A DNA stretch of 64,000 nt, taken from positions 124,001 through 188,000 of the forward strand of contig JAFADG010000016.1 in NCBI GenBank assembly GCA_023425025.1, in the 5' to 3' direction. Shown here piece after piece: positions 8,352 through 18,247 of the stretch (within the stretch, counting starts at the first letter, position 1; the number at the start of each line of letters is the position of its first letter). Under the pieces are notes generated by a model. It worked only from the letters and a program-made list of their open reading frames with translations. It was not told the origin of the DNA and made no database searches. This DNA is from Bacillota bacterium (lineage in GTDB: Bacteria > Bacillota > Clostridia > Christensenellales > Aristaeellaceae). The position numbers and the translations under genes are program-made.

Positions 8352-8398
8352 ATACGTACTTCCTTTCGTGTTTCCATTAAAAATCACAGCTTGCCTGT

Positions 8399-8427
8399 AT
8401 GGTATTACACCGGGCGGGATACGTCAA
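8399..8427 (-). promoter_or_regulatory. Promoter of the polysaccharide deacetylase gene
   Basis: On the minus strand TTGACG (8427-8422), 17 bases, TACCAT (8404-8399), about 48 bases upstream of the chosen ATG. Confidence 0.6.
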
Positions 8428-8477
8428 GAAGGTTTCAAAGGGGCGGGGAAAAGTTATCGCCGCTGCGCCGCTGATCC

Positions 8478-8506
8478 TTGACAATCCCTGCCGTTTGCTA
8501 TACCTT
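8478..8506 (+). promoter_or_regulatory. Possible promoter of thyA-folA
   Basis: TTGACA at 8478-8483 is followed by TATACC (15-base spacer, preceded by TG as in an extended -10) or TACCTT (17-base spacer). Either would start transcription shortly before the thyA ribosome binding site. The -35 is perfect and the -10 is weak. Confidence 0.4.
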
Positions 8507-8537
8507 GAAATCACCATGGGACAAAGAGGTGATTTAT

Positions 8538-9368
8538 TTGAGCCTGGCCGATACGCTTTTTATTGGCAACTGCCGGGAGATACTGGACAGTGGGTTCTGG
8601 GATACGGACCAGGCCGTGCGCACGCGCTGGGAAGACGGTTCCCCGGCGCATACCGTCAAGCGGTTCGGCGTTGTGAACCGGTATGATCTGTCCAAGGAGT
8701 TTCCCGCGCTCACCCTGCGCAAAACGAATATCAAAGCCTGCATCGATGAAATATTGTGGATATGGCAGAAGAAATCCAACAGGCTGGCCGATTTGAACAG
8801 CCATATCTGGGATGCCTGGGCTGATGAAAACGGCACCATCGGCAAGGCCTACGGGTATCAATTGGGCATTCGCCACAAGTACAAAGAGGGCTGGTTTGAC
8901 CAGGTGGACAGGGTGCTGTACGACCTGAAGAATAACCCCTATTCCAGGCGGATCATCACCAATATCTATAACCATCAGGATTTGGCCGAAATGCAGTTAT
9001 ACCCCTGCGCCTACAGCCTGACCTTAAACGTGCAGGCGGGAAGGCTGAACGCCATCCTGAACCAGCGGTCCCAGGACATGCTGGTGGCCAACAATTGGAA
9101 TGTGTGCCAGTACGCGGTGCTCATGCACATGTTCGCCCAGGTGAGCGGCCTGCAAGCGGGCGAGCTTGTGCACATCATTGCCGACGCCCACATCTACGAC
9201 CGGCATGTGCCCATCGTGAGGGAACTGCTGGAAAAGGCGCCCTATCCCGCTCCAACGTTTGAAATGAACCGGGACGTGGGATCTTTTTATCAATTTACGG
9301 TGAATGATTTTGCGCTGACCGATTATCAGGCGCACCAGCTTGCGAACAAGATTCCGGTAGCGGTTTAA
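8538..9368 (+). CDS. thyA: Thymidylate synthase
   Basis: Converts dUMP to dTMP using methylene-tetrahydrofolate. The 276-residue protein shows the family motifs: NNPYSRRIITN (phosphate-binding Arg pair), MQLYPCAYS with the catalytic Cys near residue 156, LNQRSQDMLVANNWNVCQYA, and the substrate loop HIIADAHIYDRHVPIV. The usual PPC before the cysteine is YPC here. The start is taken as the TTG at 8538 (AGAGGTGA a few bases upstream); an upstream in-frame TTG at 8478 is part of the -35 box and is rejected. Dihydrofolate reductase follows 13 bases later, the common coupling that regenerates the folate oxidised by ThyA. Confidence 0.94.
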   Translation: MSLADTLFIGNCREILDSGFWDTDQAVRTRWEDGSPAHTVKRFGVVNRYDLSKEFPALTLRKTNIKACIDEILWIWQKKSNRLADLNSHIWDAWADENGTIGKAYGYQLGIRHKYKEGWFDQVDRVLYDLKNNPYSRRIITNIYNHQDLAEMQLYPCAYSLTLNVQAGRLNAILNQRSQDMLVANNWNVCQYAVLMHMFAQVSGLQAGELVHIIADAHIYDRHVPIVRELLEKAPYPAPTFEMNRDVGSFYQFTVNDFALTDYQAHQLANKIPVAV

Positions 9369-9381
9369 AGGAGCGGTGTCC

Positions 9382-9891
9382 ATGAATTTGATTGTAGCGG
9401 TAGATAACGAAAACGGCATCGGCAGGCAGGGAAACCTGCTGTACAGAATACCGGAGGACATGCGGTATTTCAGGCAAATGACCTTGGGCAAGGCGGTGGT
9501 CATGGGCCACAGTACATTGAAGGCTTTACCCGGCGCCGGCCCGTTGCCGGGCAGAAGGAATATTGTGCTGACGAGAAATGCGGACGTGGATATCGCGGGG
9601 TGCACTGTCTGTCACAATTTGCAGGAACTGTTTGAGGCCATCGCGCCGTATGGGAGCGATGACGTGTTTGTGATCGGCGGGGAAAACGTATATGCGCAGC
9701 TGCTGGATTATTGCAGCCTGGCCTACGTTACCAAAATACAAAGCGTTCTGCCCGCGGACAGGTTCTTTCCCAAAATCGAGGAGGATCCAAACTGGTCCCT
9801 GATATCCGAATCGGATGAAAAGGAGCATAACGGCCTGCGGTTTACCTTTCGGGTTTATCAAAATCGTGCGGTCAAGGCTCCTTTTGGGTGA
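9382..9891 (+). CDS. folA: Dihydrofolate reductase
   Basis: Reduces dihydrofolate to tetrahydrofolate with NADPH, recycling the product of ThyA. The 169-residue protein shows MNLIVAVDNENGIGRQGNLLYRIPEDMRYF at the N-terminus (split here: IVAVDNENGIG then LLYRIPEDM), including the catalytic acidic residue in PEDM, then MGHSTLKALP, the NADPH segment RRNIVLTRN and DDVFVIGGENVYAQLL. ATG 9382 is preferred over GTG 9376 because AAGGAG is 8 bases upstream. The gene forms an operon with thyA. The family's usual MGRxTxxS appears as MGHSTLKAL, a small departure. Confidence 0.94.
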   Translation: MNLIVAVDNENGIGRQGNLLYRIPEDMRYFRQMTLGKAVVMGHSTLKALPGAGPLPGRRNIVLTRNADVDIAGCTVCHNLQELFEAIAPYGSDDVFVIGGENVYAQLLDYCSLAYVTKIQSVLPADRFFPKIEEDPNWSLISESDEKEHNGLRFTFRVYQNRAVKAPFG

Positions 9892-9932
9892 ACGATGATT
9901 CAATTACCCCTTCATTGACTTGATTTATACGT

Positions 9933-9956
9933 GCGGGCGCTTGATAAGCGCCCCTG
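9933..9956 (+). repeat. REP-like palindrome, copy 1
   Basis: GGGCGCTTGATAAGCGCCC forms a perfect short hairpin and differs only in two paired positions from the hairpin of the copies at 25.8 and 38.8 kb (GGGCGATTGATAATCGCCC). The compensating changes preserve the stem. Confidence 0.6.
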
Positions 9957-10035
9957 CGGCTGCAAGGTGTGTATTGGCTTTTCTTCCGGCTTGCGTACGC
10001 TCCGGCAGAGCAGCCAACAAACATAAGACGGCGTA

Positions 10036-10084
10036 GGGGCGAATAGCATTCGCCCGCCTTGCTGCATGAACGCCCACCTGAATG
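10036..10084 (-). repeat. REP-like palindrome, copy 2 (with flank)
   Basis: Read on the minus strand this gives CATTCAGGTGGGCGTTCATG, then CAGCAAGGCGGGCGAATG and a closing TATTCGCCCC. It matches the plus-strand copy at 25830-25886 over nearly its whole length, with the stem changed by compensating bases. Confidence 0.7.
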
Positions 10085-10199
10085 GAGTGTATTGCACAAT
10101 CGTCATTAAATCATTGTTTACTTGGCAGAAGCTGTCAGCGAAGCTGACTGAGGATTGCAGAAGCGGCGGAGTCCAAAAACTCTGGATCCAGAGATATAC

Positions 10200-10237
10200 A
10201 CAGGCCGGACATTGGCATTTGGCAATGTCCGGCCTGT
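10200..10237. terminator. Strong hairpin terminator beside the glucan synthase gene
   Basis: A perfect 15-bp stem ACAGGCCGGACATTG (10200-10214) with CAATGTCCGGCCTGT (10223-10237) and an 8-base loop. The T-rich tail is on the plus side (GCTTTTGTCTC), but it lies 20 bases past the stop of the minus-strand gene and may act in both directions. Confidence 0.8.
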
Positions 10238-10257
10238 GCTTTTGTCTCTGTAATCTT

Positions 10258-13200
10258 TTAGGATGCCTCCATGGGGAACCTTGCCTCATGTATCCTGCCG
10301 TCATCCTTCAACGTGATCCAGCCGGAGGGCAGGTTATCGCCATCCAGGGTGGGCTTGTCGGCCTCACGGGTGGCTGTCAGGTGGTAGGTGGCGCGGCCAA
10401 ACTGGTAGGTGACGGTGAACTCCTGCCATTCCTCGGGCACCTTGGGGACAAGGCGCACCTTCTCGCCCCGCTTTTCAAAGCCCAGCAGCTTTTCCAGGAC
10501 CACCACATACAGCCAGGCGGCGCTGCCTGTATAGTAGGTCCAGCCGCCCCGGCCCATCTGATCCGGATTGGTGTAGATGTCGGCCACGGTCACATAGGGC
10601 TCCACCCGGTAGCGGTCGGCCTCCTGCCGGGTTTTGGCGTGGTTCATGGGCAGCATGGCCTGGGTCAATTCAAAGGCCCGCTTTTTATCGCCAAGCTCCA
10701 GCAGCGCCCAGATCATCCAGGGCACGGCATGGGAATACTGGCCGCCGTTTTCCCGCACGCCGGGCACATAGCCGCCGATATAGCCGGGGTTTTCGCCGCC
10801 GTCAAAGGCGGGGTCCAGCAGCTTCATCAGAAGATGGGTGCCGTCATACAGCAGGTTCCAGGCGTTGTCCACCGCCCTGGCGGAGCGGAAGGGGTTGGCG
10901 CCGGATAATACGCTCCAGCTCTGGGACAGGTTGTCGATCCTGCAGCCCAGGCTTTCCCGGCTGCCCAGGGGCTTGCCGTTGTCGTACCAGGCCCGCAGGT
11001 ACCAGTCCCCGTCCCAGGCATGCTGCTCAATGTTTTGCAAAAGCGCCTTGCGCTGCTCGTACAGCTCGTCGCCCACCTCCTTGGAACACAGCGGCGCGAA
11101 GCGGCGCAGCACCTCGCACAGGAAAAAGCCCAGCCATACGCTTTCGCCCTTTTGCTCGCCCACGCGGTTCATGCCGTCGTTCCAGTCGCCGCCGCCCATC
11201 AGCGGAATACCGTGGGCGCCCAGGCGCACCCGGCGGATAGCCTTTAGGCAATGCTCCAGCAAGGGCTCGGTGAAGTCGCTTTCTCTGGGGGAGCCGTACC
11301 AGTCCTCCTGCCCCTCGGGCACCTGGGGGCCTTTCAAATAGGGCGCATGCTCAAAGAGCACGCCGTGATCGCCCGTCCTTTCCACATAGGCGGCGGTGAC
11401 ATAGGGCAAAAACAGCAGGTCGTCGGTGATGCGGGTGCGCACGCCAAGGACCGGCGGGTGCCACCAGTGCTGCACATCGCCTTCTTCAAACTGATGGGCG
11501 GCGCATAGCAGCAAATGATCGCGCACGGCCTGAGGCTTTACATTTACAAGCGCCAGCATATCCTGCAGCTGGTCGCGGAAACCGATGGCGCCGCCGGCCT
11601 GGTAAAAGCCGGCCCGGGCGTAGAGCCTGGCGGCGCGCACCTGGTAGGGCAGCCAGCGGTTGAGCATCAGGGCAAGGTTCGTGTCGGGCAGCAGCACCTG
11701 CAGGGGGGTGATTTCGGCGGCCCAGTAGCGCTGTGTTTCCTTCAGGCGCTTGGAGGCGCCCTCCTTTTCCAGGAAGCGGATCAACCTTTGGGCTTCCTCT
11801 CGGCTGCCGCCCGCGCCCAGGGCAAAGGTCAGCGCCGCGCTTTGGCCGGGCTGCAAATGGAGTACCGAGGAAACAAGGGCCAGGCTGCCATGCTCGCCAG
11901 GAGGAAGGTATTCCCGAAGAAAAGCCGCCGGCACATTTCCGCCGTCCAGGCCCCAGAAGCCGCCGGTGGACAACACGGAGCTTGCGGTGTTTTCCGAGGC
12001 GTCGTTCACGGTCAGAAATGCCGTGCCGGGAAAGCCGGGGTTTTCCGCCAGCACCGTCTGCGGGCCGTCCAAAAAGGCATAGGTGAGCGCGCCTGACGTA
12101 TCGCCTTCGCCCAGGGTGAAATCGGCAAAGTGGCTGACGCGGATGATCCTATCACCTTCGCCCATGTTCCGCACGCGCACGGTGCGCAGGCTGACCCTGT
12201 ATTCCGCGTCAGTGAAAATAGTCAGCGCGGTCTCCAGGCCCATGCCGAAGCCGTGTATCTGCGTCATGCCGGGGCTGTGGGAGACGCGGAAAGCCATATT
12301 GCCGCCCAGCGGCCAACGGCAGGGTGAAAACAGCGCGCCGGTCTCCTCATCCCTAAGGATCAGTCCCTCGCCGGGGCGCGGGGATACGGGATCGTTGGGC
12401 CAGCGGGTCATGCGGCCGTGGTGGCTGTTGCCGGCATAGGTGAACAGCGGCCCGCTTTCGCCAACGAGGCTGCCGAAAATGGGGCTGCTCAAAAGGTTGC
12501 ACCAGGGCGCCGGGGTCGCAGTATCCTTTTCCAGATCGATGACATAATCGCCGTCGGGCATCACAAAGCCGCCGTAGCCGTTGAACATCAGGCGGTTTAT
12601 GTCGGGCAGCGCCGGAATGGGGTAGGACTTGAGCTCTTTTTTCCAGCGCACCTCCGCGCCCTTGGCGCTTGTCTGAAGCGCCCTAAAATGCGCGCCCAGG
12701 GAGCCCCGATCTCCCGATAGGTACAGCCGGGCGATGCCCTTTATCAGCAATTCGGTATCGGGGCTTAGCGCCTGGCGGTCGATCAAATGCACGCCGCCCG
12801 GCTTGCCGATGAGCTCCCGGGCGTGGCTGGAGGCGGTGAGGTCGCGAAGCGCGTCGCGCACAGGCTGCTCGTAGTCCGCGCCATGGCAATTTAAAAGCAC
12901 CAGATCGGCCCACACGCCGTGGATGCGCCACCAGGCGTGGGCGCTTAAAATCGTCCTGGCCAGGGGCAGATGCTCGCGTTTGTAGATATCCACCGCGATG
13001 ATGGGCAGGTCGCCGCTGATGCCAAGCCCCCACAGCGCCTGCAGGGATACGGGCACAGGCTCCGCAGGCGCGGAGCCCGGCTGGCCGCCATAGATCAGGC
13101 AGCCGGCCAGCCGGCCGTACAGGTTTTGGCCGCCTACGTCGATGGCCAGGTACTTGGCGGTGACCAGGCCCTGGGTAATGGCCAGCTCCCTGGCGCGCTT

Positions 13201-16200
13201 CAAATCGTCCGGCGTCTCATAGCGGGCGGCCAGAGCCTGGGGCTGCTGATCCTCCTCGGCCAGCATGGTCATGAAATTCAGGTGTGCCCGGCCGTGGGCG
13301 GGCAGCAGGAATTGGGTGCGCAGGCTCATGCAGGGGGTCACCACGGCGCCCACCCGGCCCATGACGGTTTGAAGGCTTTCATGCATTTGGTGGGGGGCCC
13401 GCAGCGTGCCGCCCCTGCCTAAAAAGGCGCAGCGGTCTGTTTGGCCTATTGTGTGGATGAGGTTCACGTCAGAGCCCAGGGAGTGAACCAATACCTGTCT
13501 TAAATCGCTGCCGTCCCTGGGCCTGCGGCGGGCGCAGAGTATGTTTTTGCCGGCGCGCTCGGTCTGTATGAACAGGTTGCGGAAGGCTGGGTGGGCCGCG
13601 TCGGCCTTCTGACCGCCCAGGGCCAGCTCAAAGTAGCTGGCGGCTTCGATCACCCGATCGCGGTTGGAGCGGTTCGCGATTTCCAAAAGGTGCAGGGCAG
13701 CCCCGTCCAGCGGGTTCACAAAGCAGGACAGACGGCTTTCAATGCCCAGATGGGTCCTTGAAAATACGGCCTGGCCGGTTTCAAAGGTGGTTTCGCCCGG
13801 CAGGTCGGGGGCGGTGGGCTGCCATATTTTCCCGTCTTCGGCGTCGCGAAGGTAGAACTGTATGCCATCCTCATCTCCGGCCACGCCGCGGAAGCGGGAG
13901 ATCATGACCCCATCCTTGGCCAGGTACCCGCCGCCCTGGGCGGTTACGCACAGGGTGGTGCCGCTGCCATGCAGCAGGTGGGCATCCACGGGAAAGGTGT
14001 GTAACGCGGCCTGCCGCCTGGCGGAGGAGGGGGCGGTGGAACCCGCTTTGGACCTTTGCAGGGATTTTCTTGGGTGCAGCACGTTTTGCGGCATCTTTTC
14101 CTGCAATAAAAGCCCGTAGGCCCGGGCCGACGGCAGGGCGTCAAAATACCTGACCAGGGCGTTTTTGCAAAGGAGGTTGCACAGCGCGCACAGGATCATG
14201 CCCTGGTGGTGGCTCATGTGGCTGCGCACCAGTTCAAAGGCTTTTCCCTCGCCGATGCGGGAGGCGTTGAAATCGGCCGCCTCAAAAAAGCCCAGGTGGC
14301 TGTCCCAGCCCAGGGATTTCATTTTGATAAGGTTCAGCAGCGCTTCCTCCGGATACAGGGGCAGCGCCAGGCCGCTGGCGTAAGGCGCGATCACGCCCTC
14401 CGCAGGGATGTTGCCAAGGGCCAGGGCCGGCAGGCCGAAGGCCTGGTACTGGTAGTTGAGGGAGGGGTCAAAGGCGTAGTAGCCGCTTTCGCTGACGCCC
14501 CATACCCCTTCCCGCCCGTGATGCATCTGATTCTTGACCGCCCTGCGGCAGGCGGTATCCAGCAGCGTGTTCCGGGTCAGGGGCAGCAGCAGGTTTGGCA
14601 TCAGGTACTCGAACATGGTGCCGCTCCAGGAAACCAGCGTGGGCTTTCCCCTTGCTTTGACCAGCGTGCGGCTAAGCCTGGTCCAGTGGCGCACGGATAC
14701 CTGCCGCGTCATGACCGCCACAAAGCTCAGCAGCCGCGATTCGCTGGCTAAAAGGTCGTAGCGGGAATCCCCCGGTTCTTCCTCGCGCACGTCCAGGCCG
14801 ACATAGAAAAGCTCCGCCTTTGCGTCGTATAATTTGTTAAGGTTCATGTTCATGGCCAGTTTGTCCAGCCGCGCCGACAGGCCCCGCTGGTTTGCGTCCA
14901 GCGAGGCGGCCAGGGTGCGCACCACCTGGGCGCAGCATAAAAGGCACGCGGCCAGGTTGCCGCTGTCCACCGAGGAGACGTAGGTGGGCTTTAGCGGCTC
15001 CAGGGTGCGGGTGTCATACCAGTTGTAGAAGTGGCCTTCCCACAGGGAAAGCTTTTCCATGGTGGTCAAGGTCTTTTCCATGCGGCGGGCCATTTCCTCC
15101 GGCTCCAGAAAGCCCAGGGACTGGGCCGCGGCGCAGGACAACAGATACAACCCCATATTGGTGGGGGAGGTACGGTGGGCGATGCCCTTGTCGGGATGGA
15201 TCTGCAGGTTGTCCGGGGGCAGATAGTGGTCGGAGGAGGTGACGGTTTTTTCAAAATACCGCCAGGTGGCCTTGGCCATATCGGTGAGCAGGGCGCGTTT
15301 TTCCTCATCCAAAGTGGTTTCCTTGAACAGCGGCGCGTCCAACTGCGGCGCGGCAAAGGGAAACGCGAGCCACAGCGCGGCGATCACAAGCCCGGGAATG
15401 ACATAGCCCGCAGTCATGGAGAGCACGGCCATGGCGCCACCCATGATATAGTTCGCCCACAGCTGGGTGGCATAGGGGGCCGCGGCGCCCTGCTCGGTCT
15501 GCGCCGCGGTAACCCACTGCAAAAGGTGCCTGCGGGATATTGCCACGCGGTATACGGTGCGGGCCGCCGCGTCCAGCAGCGTGTGTATTTCATAGGGCAG
15601 GGCGCTTAATTTGACAAAGAAGGCGGTCAGGGATTGCAGGTGCAAAAAGGCGGAGGGGTTGGGCAGCACCAGGATCAAAAGCAGCAGCCAAGGCCTTCCC
15701 GCCGCCGCGGCATACAAAAGCAACCCGCCCTGGGCGGCGGGGACAAGGCTGCGGCGCAGGTTGTCCCAAATCTTGTGACGGGAAAAGCGGCTCAGCGGGT
15801 TTTTGATGCTGTGGGCGCCTGTGCGCACGCGGGAAAACAGCCAGGGCGTCAATTGCCAGTCGCCCCTGGTCCAGCGGTGCAGCCGCTTCATCCAGCTGCG
15901 CAGGGAGCCCGGATGCCCATCGTAAAGCGAGATATCGCTCAGCAGCGCGCTGCCTGACAGCTCGCCTTCCAGCAGGTCGTGGCTGAGTATGCTGTAGGGC
16001 GCGATGCGGCCCTCCACCGCCTCCAGGAAGGCGGCGGGATCATAGATGCCCTTGCCCGCAAAGGAGCCGGCGTTGCACAAATCCTGGTACAAATCGCTGA
16101 CGGCGGCATTGTAAGGGTCCACGCCGCCCCGGCCGCCCAGGATGGCGGATACGCGGTTTTTCACCGTGTCGGCGGCCACCTCCATGCGGGGCTGCAATAT

Positions 16201-18093
16201 GCTGCGGCCCCGAAGCTTGCCATGGAATACCTGGCGCTTTTGCAGGGGATGGGCCATGGCCCCGATCAGGCGCAGCGCACTGCCGGGGGGCAGTATGGTG
16301 TCGCTGTCCAGGGTGATCACATAGGCGTATTGATTGGCATACTCTTCAATGGGCCGGGAGGCGTACAAAAAGGTATCCTCGCCGGGCAGGTTCAGAAGCA
16401 TCCGGTTCAGCGCTTCCAGCGCGCCGCGCTTGCGCTCGCGGCCCATATAGCTTTTTTCCTGCTGGCTGAAGACCCTGGCCCGCTGCAGGTAGGAAAAACC
16501 GCCGCCAAACTCCTGGTTCAGGGCCTCGATGCCGGCCTTTGCGGTGGACAATATCTCCTGGTCGCTGACCTGCTCGGCGGTCAGGCTGTCTTGAAAGTCG
16601 CCCAGCAAAAGAAAGTGCAGGTTCTCGTCGGGATTGGCGTGGCGCAAGATCATCAGATGCCGGACCATGGACATGGCCTGGGCGGCGCTGCTAAGGAGCG
16701 TGGGGCAGACCACAAGGGTGCGCCATTTTTGCGGCAGCTGCTTGATTTCCAGCCTGGGCAGCGTGCGCGGCACATGCAGGCGGCGCACTGTTTTACGCAC
16801 CGCCTGGCGGGTAAGCTCCGACCAGACCAGCAAAAACAGCAGCGCGGCAGGCAGGGGCAGCATCAAAAGCCAGGCAACAAAAGCGCCCAGCGCCGTGCCC
16901 GCCCATAAGGCGGACAGATACAGGCTTCTTATGTGCCGGCGGAAGAACTGGCGCTCCCGCACCTTGGCATTGCGCACGCCAAGCCGTTTGATCAGCTCGT
17001 CCTGCCCATCGTCCATCAGATAATAGCCGATATGCCGGTCAAGCTCTCCTTCCGCGCCTTCCGTGGCGCAGGCGATGGCGGCCTTTGCGATCAGGCTTTC
17101 GGGCAGGCGGCATTCCCAGCTTAGCAATTGCACCCGGCGTCTAAACATATCCCGGCTTTCATAATCCATGGCGGAATAGATGCCGGAAGGATCCTGGCTC
17201 AATGTTTCGTGCACCGGATTCATGGCCTCCAGCGCTTCTCCCCAGGGGATCTGGGACAGACGACGAAGGGAGGTGATGGCGTTGCCCATCCACTGCCGGT
17301 CATTGGTCTGGCGGGTATGCTCCTTTTCCACGATGCTGGATACCCTCAGATCCATTTCCGCCAGCTTTTCATCCAGCCAGGAAAGGGCCTGGGCATCCTC
17401 CGTCTCTCGGAGAAGGGACAAAAGCCTTTCCAGGAACGTGGTGCTTTGCGGCGCGTTTTTGAACTGCCGGCGGGCGTTTTCCTTGTGCCGGCCGGTCAGG
17501 CGCGCGGCCCACAAGGGCGCTGCGTCACTGTCCTTTTGCATGGCTTTCAGGTCTTCGGCCAGGCTGTCCACCAATTGCAAAAGAGTAATGTTGATCGCCA
17601 GGGGCAGCGACCAGAGTTCCGCCTGGGAAAGGGCCGAGGCCTGCTGCCAGGCGGTCACGGCCGATATCAGCTTGCCCGCGTTCAAGTGGGCGTTGGTATG
17701 GGAAATGATCTCCTGGGCAAATTTCTGCACGCGAATTTCCCCGGTGAACAGCCGGGGCAGCCTGGCGGAGCGCTTCCACTCCTGGTGCACGGACAAAAAC
17801 GCCTCTTCCAGCATGCGGGCGTTGTCGGTAAGCCATTGGGCGGCGGGCAGCAGGTTTTCCCGGTCCCTAACAGACAGCGTCTGCACCGTGGCGCGAAGGC
17901 GCATCAGCATGGTGGTCGGCATTTGAAGCCGGCCTGTGCCCTTTATCACCATGGAGGAGGCGCAGGCTTGCAGGTGGCTTAAAAGTCCCTCATCCAACAA
18001 AACATCCCGCAGTGTCTTGGGCCGCCGCCTGCGCTGCATCAACACCACTACCGCCAGCAGCAAAAGACCGAATACTGCAATGCCTGCCTGCAT
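10258..18093 (-). CDS. Cyclic beta-1,2-glucan synthase-like protein (GT84 + glycoamylase-like + GH94)
   Basis: A giant membrane enzyme of about 2,611 residues that should build and cyclise beta-1,2-linked glucans from UDP-glucose. A transmembrane segment (AVFGLLLLAVVVLM) opens the protein; further membrane segments lie around residues 400-445 and 780-950. The GT84 part has VITLDSDTILPPGSA (DxD-like, about residue 596) and HRWTRGDWQL (about 745). A glycoamylase-like block holds SWSGTMFEYLMPNLLLP and HMSHHQGM (about 1296). The C-terminal GH94 phosphorylase-like part has GFRDQLQDML and GGGDWNDGMNRVG (catalytic Asp, about 2303). ATG 18093 is preferred over 18153 because GGAGG (18105-18109) precedes it. 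In proteobacteria such glucans are periplasmic; in a Gram-positive the product and its place are uncertain. It stands alone and ends at a strong hairpin. Confidence 0.9.
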   Translation of the reverse strand: MQAGIAVFGLLLLAVVVLMQRRRRPKTLRDVLLDEGLLSHLQACASSMVIKGTGRLQMPTTMLMRLRATVQTLSVRDRENLLPAAQWLTDNARMLEEAFLSVHQEWKRSARLPRLFTGEIRVQKFAQEIISHTNAHLNAGKLISAVTAWQQASALSQAELWSLPLAINITLLQLVDSLAEDLKAMQKDSDAAPLWAARLTGRHKENARRQFKNAPQSTTFLERLLSLLRETEDAQALSWLDEKLAEMDLRVSSIVEKEHTRQTNDRQWMGNAITSLRRLSQIPWGEALEAMNPVHETLSQDPSGIYSAMDYESRDMFRRRVQLLSWECRLPESLIAKAAIACATEGAEGELDRHIGYYLMDDGQDELIKRLGVRNAKVRERQFFRRHIRSLYLSALWAGTALGAFVAWLLMLPLPAALLFLLVWSELTRQAVRKTVRRLHVPRTLPRLEIKQLPQKWRTLVVCPTLLSSAAQAMSMVRHLMILRHANPDENLHFLLLGDFQDSLTAEQVSDQEILSTAKAGIEALNQEFGGGFSYLQRARVFSQQEKSYMGRERKRGALEALNRMLLNLPGEDTFLYASRPIEEYANQYAYVITLDSDTILPPGSALRLIGAMAHPLQKRQVFHGKLRGRSILQPRMEVAADTVKNRVSAILGGRGGVDPYNAAVSDLYQDLCNAGSFAGKGIYDPAAFLEAVEGRIAPYSILSHDLLEGELSGSALLSDISLYDGHPGSLRSWMKRLHRWTRGDWQLTPWLFSRVRTGAHSIKNPLSRFSRHKIWDNLRRSLVPAAQGGLLLYAAAAGRPWLLLLILVLPNPSAFLHLQSLTAFFVKLSALPYEIHTLLDAAARTVYRVAISRRHLLQWVTAAQTEQGAAAPYATQLWANYIMGGAMAVLSMTAGYVIPGLVIAALWLAFPFAAPQLDAPLFKETTLDEEKRALLTDMAKATWRYFEKTVTSSDHYLPPDNLQIHPDKGIAHRTSPTNMGLYLLSCAAAQSLGFLEPEEMARRMEKTLTTMEKLSLWEGHFYNWYDTRTLEPLKPTYVSSVDSGNLAACLLCCAQVVRTLAASLDANQRGLSARLDKLAMNMNLNKLYDAKAELFYVGLDVREEEPGDSRYDLLASESRLLSFVAVMTRQVSVRHWTRLSRTLVKARGKPTLVSWSGTMFEYLMPNLLLPLTRNTLLDTACRRAVKNQMHHGREGVWGVSESGYYAFDPSLNYQYQAFGLPALALGNIPAEGVIAPYASGLALPLYPEEALLNLIKMKSLGWDSHLGFFEAADFNASRIGEGKAFELVRSHMSHHQGMILCALCNLLCKNALVRYFDALPSARAYGLLLQEKMPQNVLHPRKSLQRSKAGSTAPSSARRQAALHTFPVDAHLLHGSGTTLCVTAQGGGYLAKDGVMISRFRGVAGDEDGIQFYLRDAEDGKIWQPTAPDLPGETTFETGQAVFSRTHLGIESRLSCFVNPLDGAALHLLEIANRSNRDRVIEAASYFELALGGQKADAAHPAFRNLFIQTERAGKNILCARRRPRDGSDLRQVLVHSLGSDVNLIHTIGQTDRCAFLGRGGTLRAPHQMHESLQTVMGRVGAVVTPCMSLRTQFLLPAHGRAHLNFMTMLAEEDQQPQALAARYETPDDLKRARELAITQGLVTAKYLAIDVGGQNLYGRLAGCLIYGGQPGSAPAEPVPVSLQALWGLGISGDLPIIAVDIYKREHLPLARTILSAHAWWRIHGVWADLVLLNCHGADYEQPVRDALRDLTASSHARELIGKPGGVHLIDRQALSPDTELLIKGIARLYLSGDRGSLGAHFRALQTSAKGAEVRWKKELKSYPIPALPDINRLMFNGYGGFVMPDGDYVIDLEKDTATPAPWCNLLSSPIFGSLVGESGPLFTYAGNSHHGRMTRWPNDPVSPRPGEGLILRDEETGALFSPCRWPLGGNMAFRVSHSPGMTQIHGFGMGLETALTIFTDAEYRVSLRTVRVRNMGEGDRIIRVSHFADFTLGEGDTSGALTYAFLDGPQTVLAENPGFPGTAFLTVNDASENTASSVLSTGGFWGLDGGNVPAAFLREYLPPGEHGSLALVSSVLHLQPGQSAALTFALGAGGSREEAQRLIRFLEKEGASKRLKETQRYWAAEITPLQVLLPDTNLALMLNRWLPYQVRAARLYARAGFYQAGGAIGFRDQLQDMLALVNVKPQAVRDHLLLCAAHQFEEGDVQHWWHPPVLGVRTRITDDLLFLPYVTAAYVERTGDHGVLFEHAPYLKGPQVPEGQEDWYGSPRESDFTEPLLEHCLKAIRRVRLGAHGIPLMGGGDWNDGMNRVGEQKGESVWLGFFLCEVLRRFAPLCSKEVGDELYEQRKALLQNIEQHAWDGDWYLRAWYDNGKPLGSRESLGCRIDNLSQSWSVLSGANPFRSARAVDNAWNLLYDGTHLLMKLLDPAFDGGENPGYIGGYVPGVRENGGQYSHAVPWMIWALLELGDKKRAFELTQAMLPMNHAKTRQEADRYRVEPYVTVADIYTNPDQMGRGGWTYYTGSAAWLYVVVLEKLLGFEKRGEKVRLVPKVPEEWQEFTVTYQFGRATYHLTATREADKPTLDGDNLPSGWITLKDDGRIHEARFPMEAS

Positions 18094-18247
18094 GTTCGCA
18101 TAATCCTCCGCAAAAGTCGTGAAGGTAGTTTGCGCACAACAGGCTGGATGCATGCAGATAAAGGGTGATTTGTAAATGCGGCGGGAGGTGCTTCAAAGAA
18201 AAGGAAGATCGCAACCTATGGTTGACACATTGCAAACCGTTCTGTTC

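Larger units (their letters stand above)
9892..10199. other. Intergenic region with REP-like palindromes
   Basis: No coding sequence is supported here. The stretch holds two palindromic repeats in opposite orientation (9933-9956 and 10036-10084) separated by about 80 bases, plus a low-complexity tail with short AGC/GCT alternations at 10125-10150. It ends at the hairpin beside the giant glucan synthase gene. Confidence 0.6.

Noticed and set aside
15979..16908. A 309-residue plus-strand frame inside the glucan synthase gene
   Set aside because: It is antisense to a conserved catalytic region and contains no domain.
18222..18227. Perfect TTGACA upstream of the XRE gene as promoter
   Set aside because: No acceptable -10 lies 16-18 bases downstream; the TTGTGG/TATACT pair at 18248-18276 is better placed.
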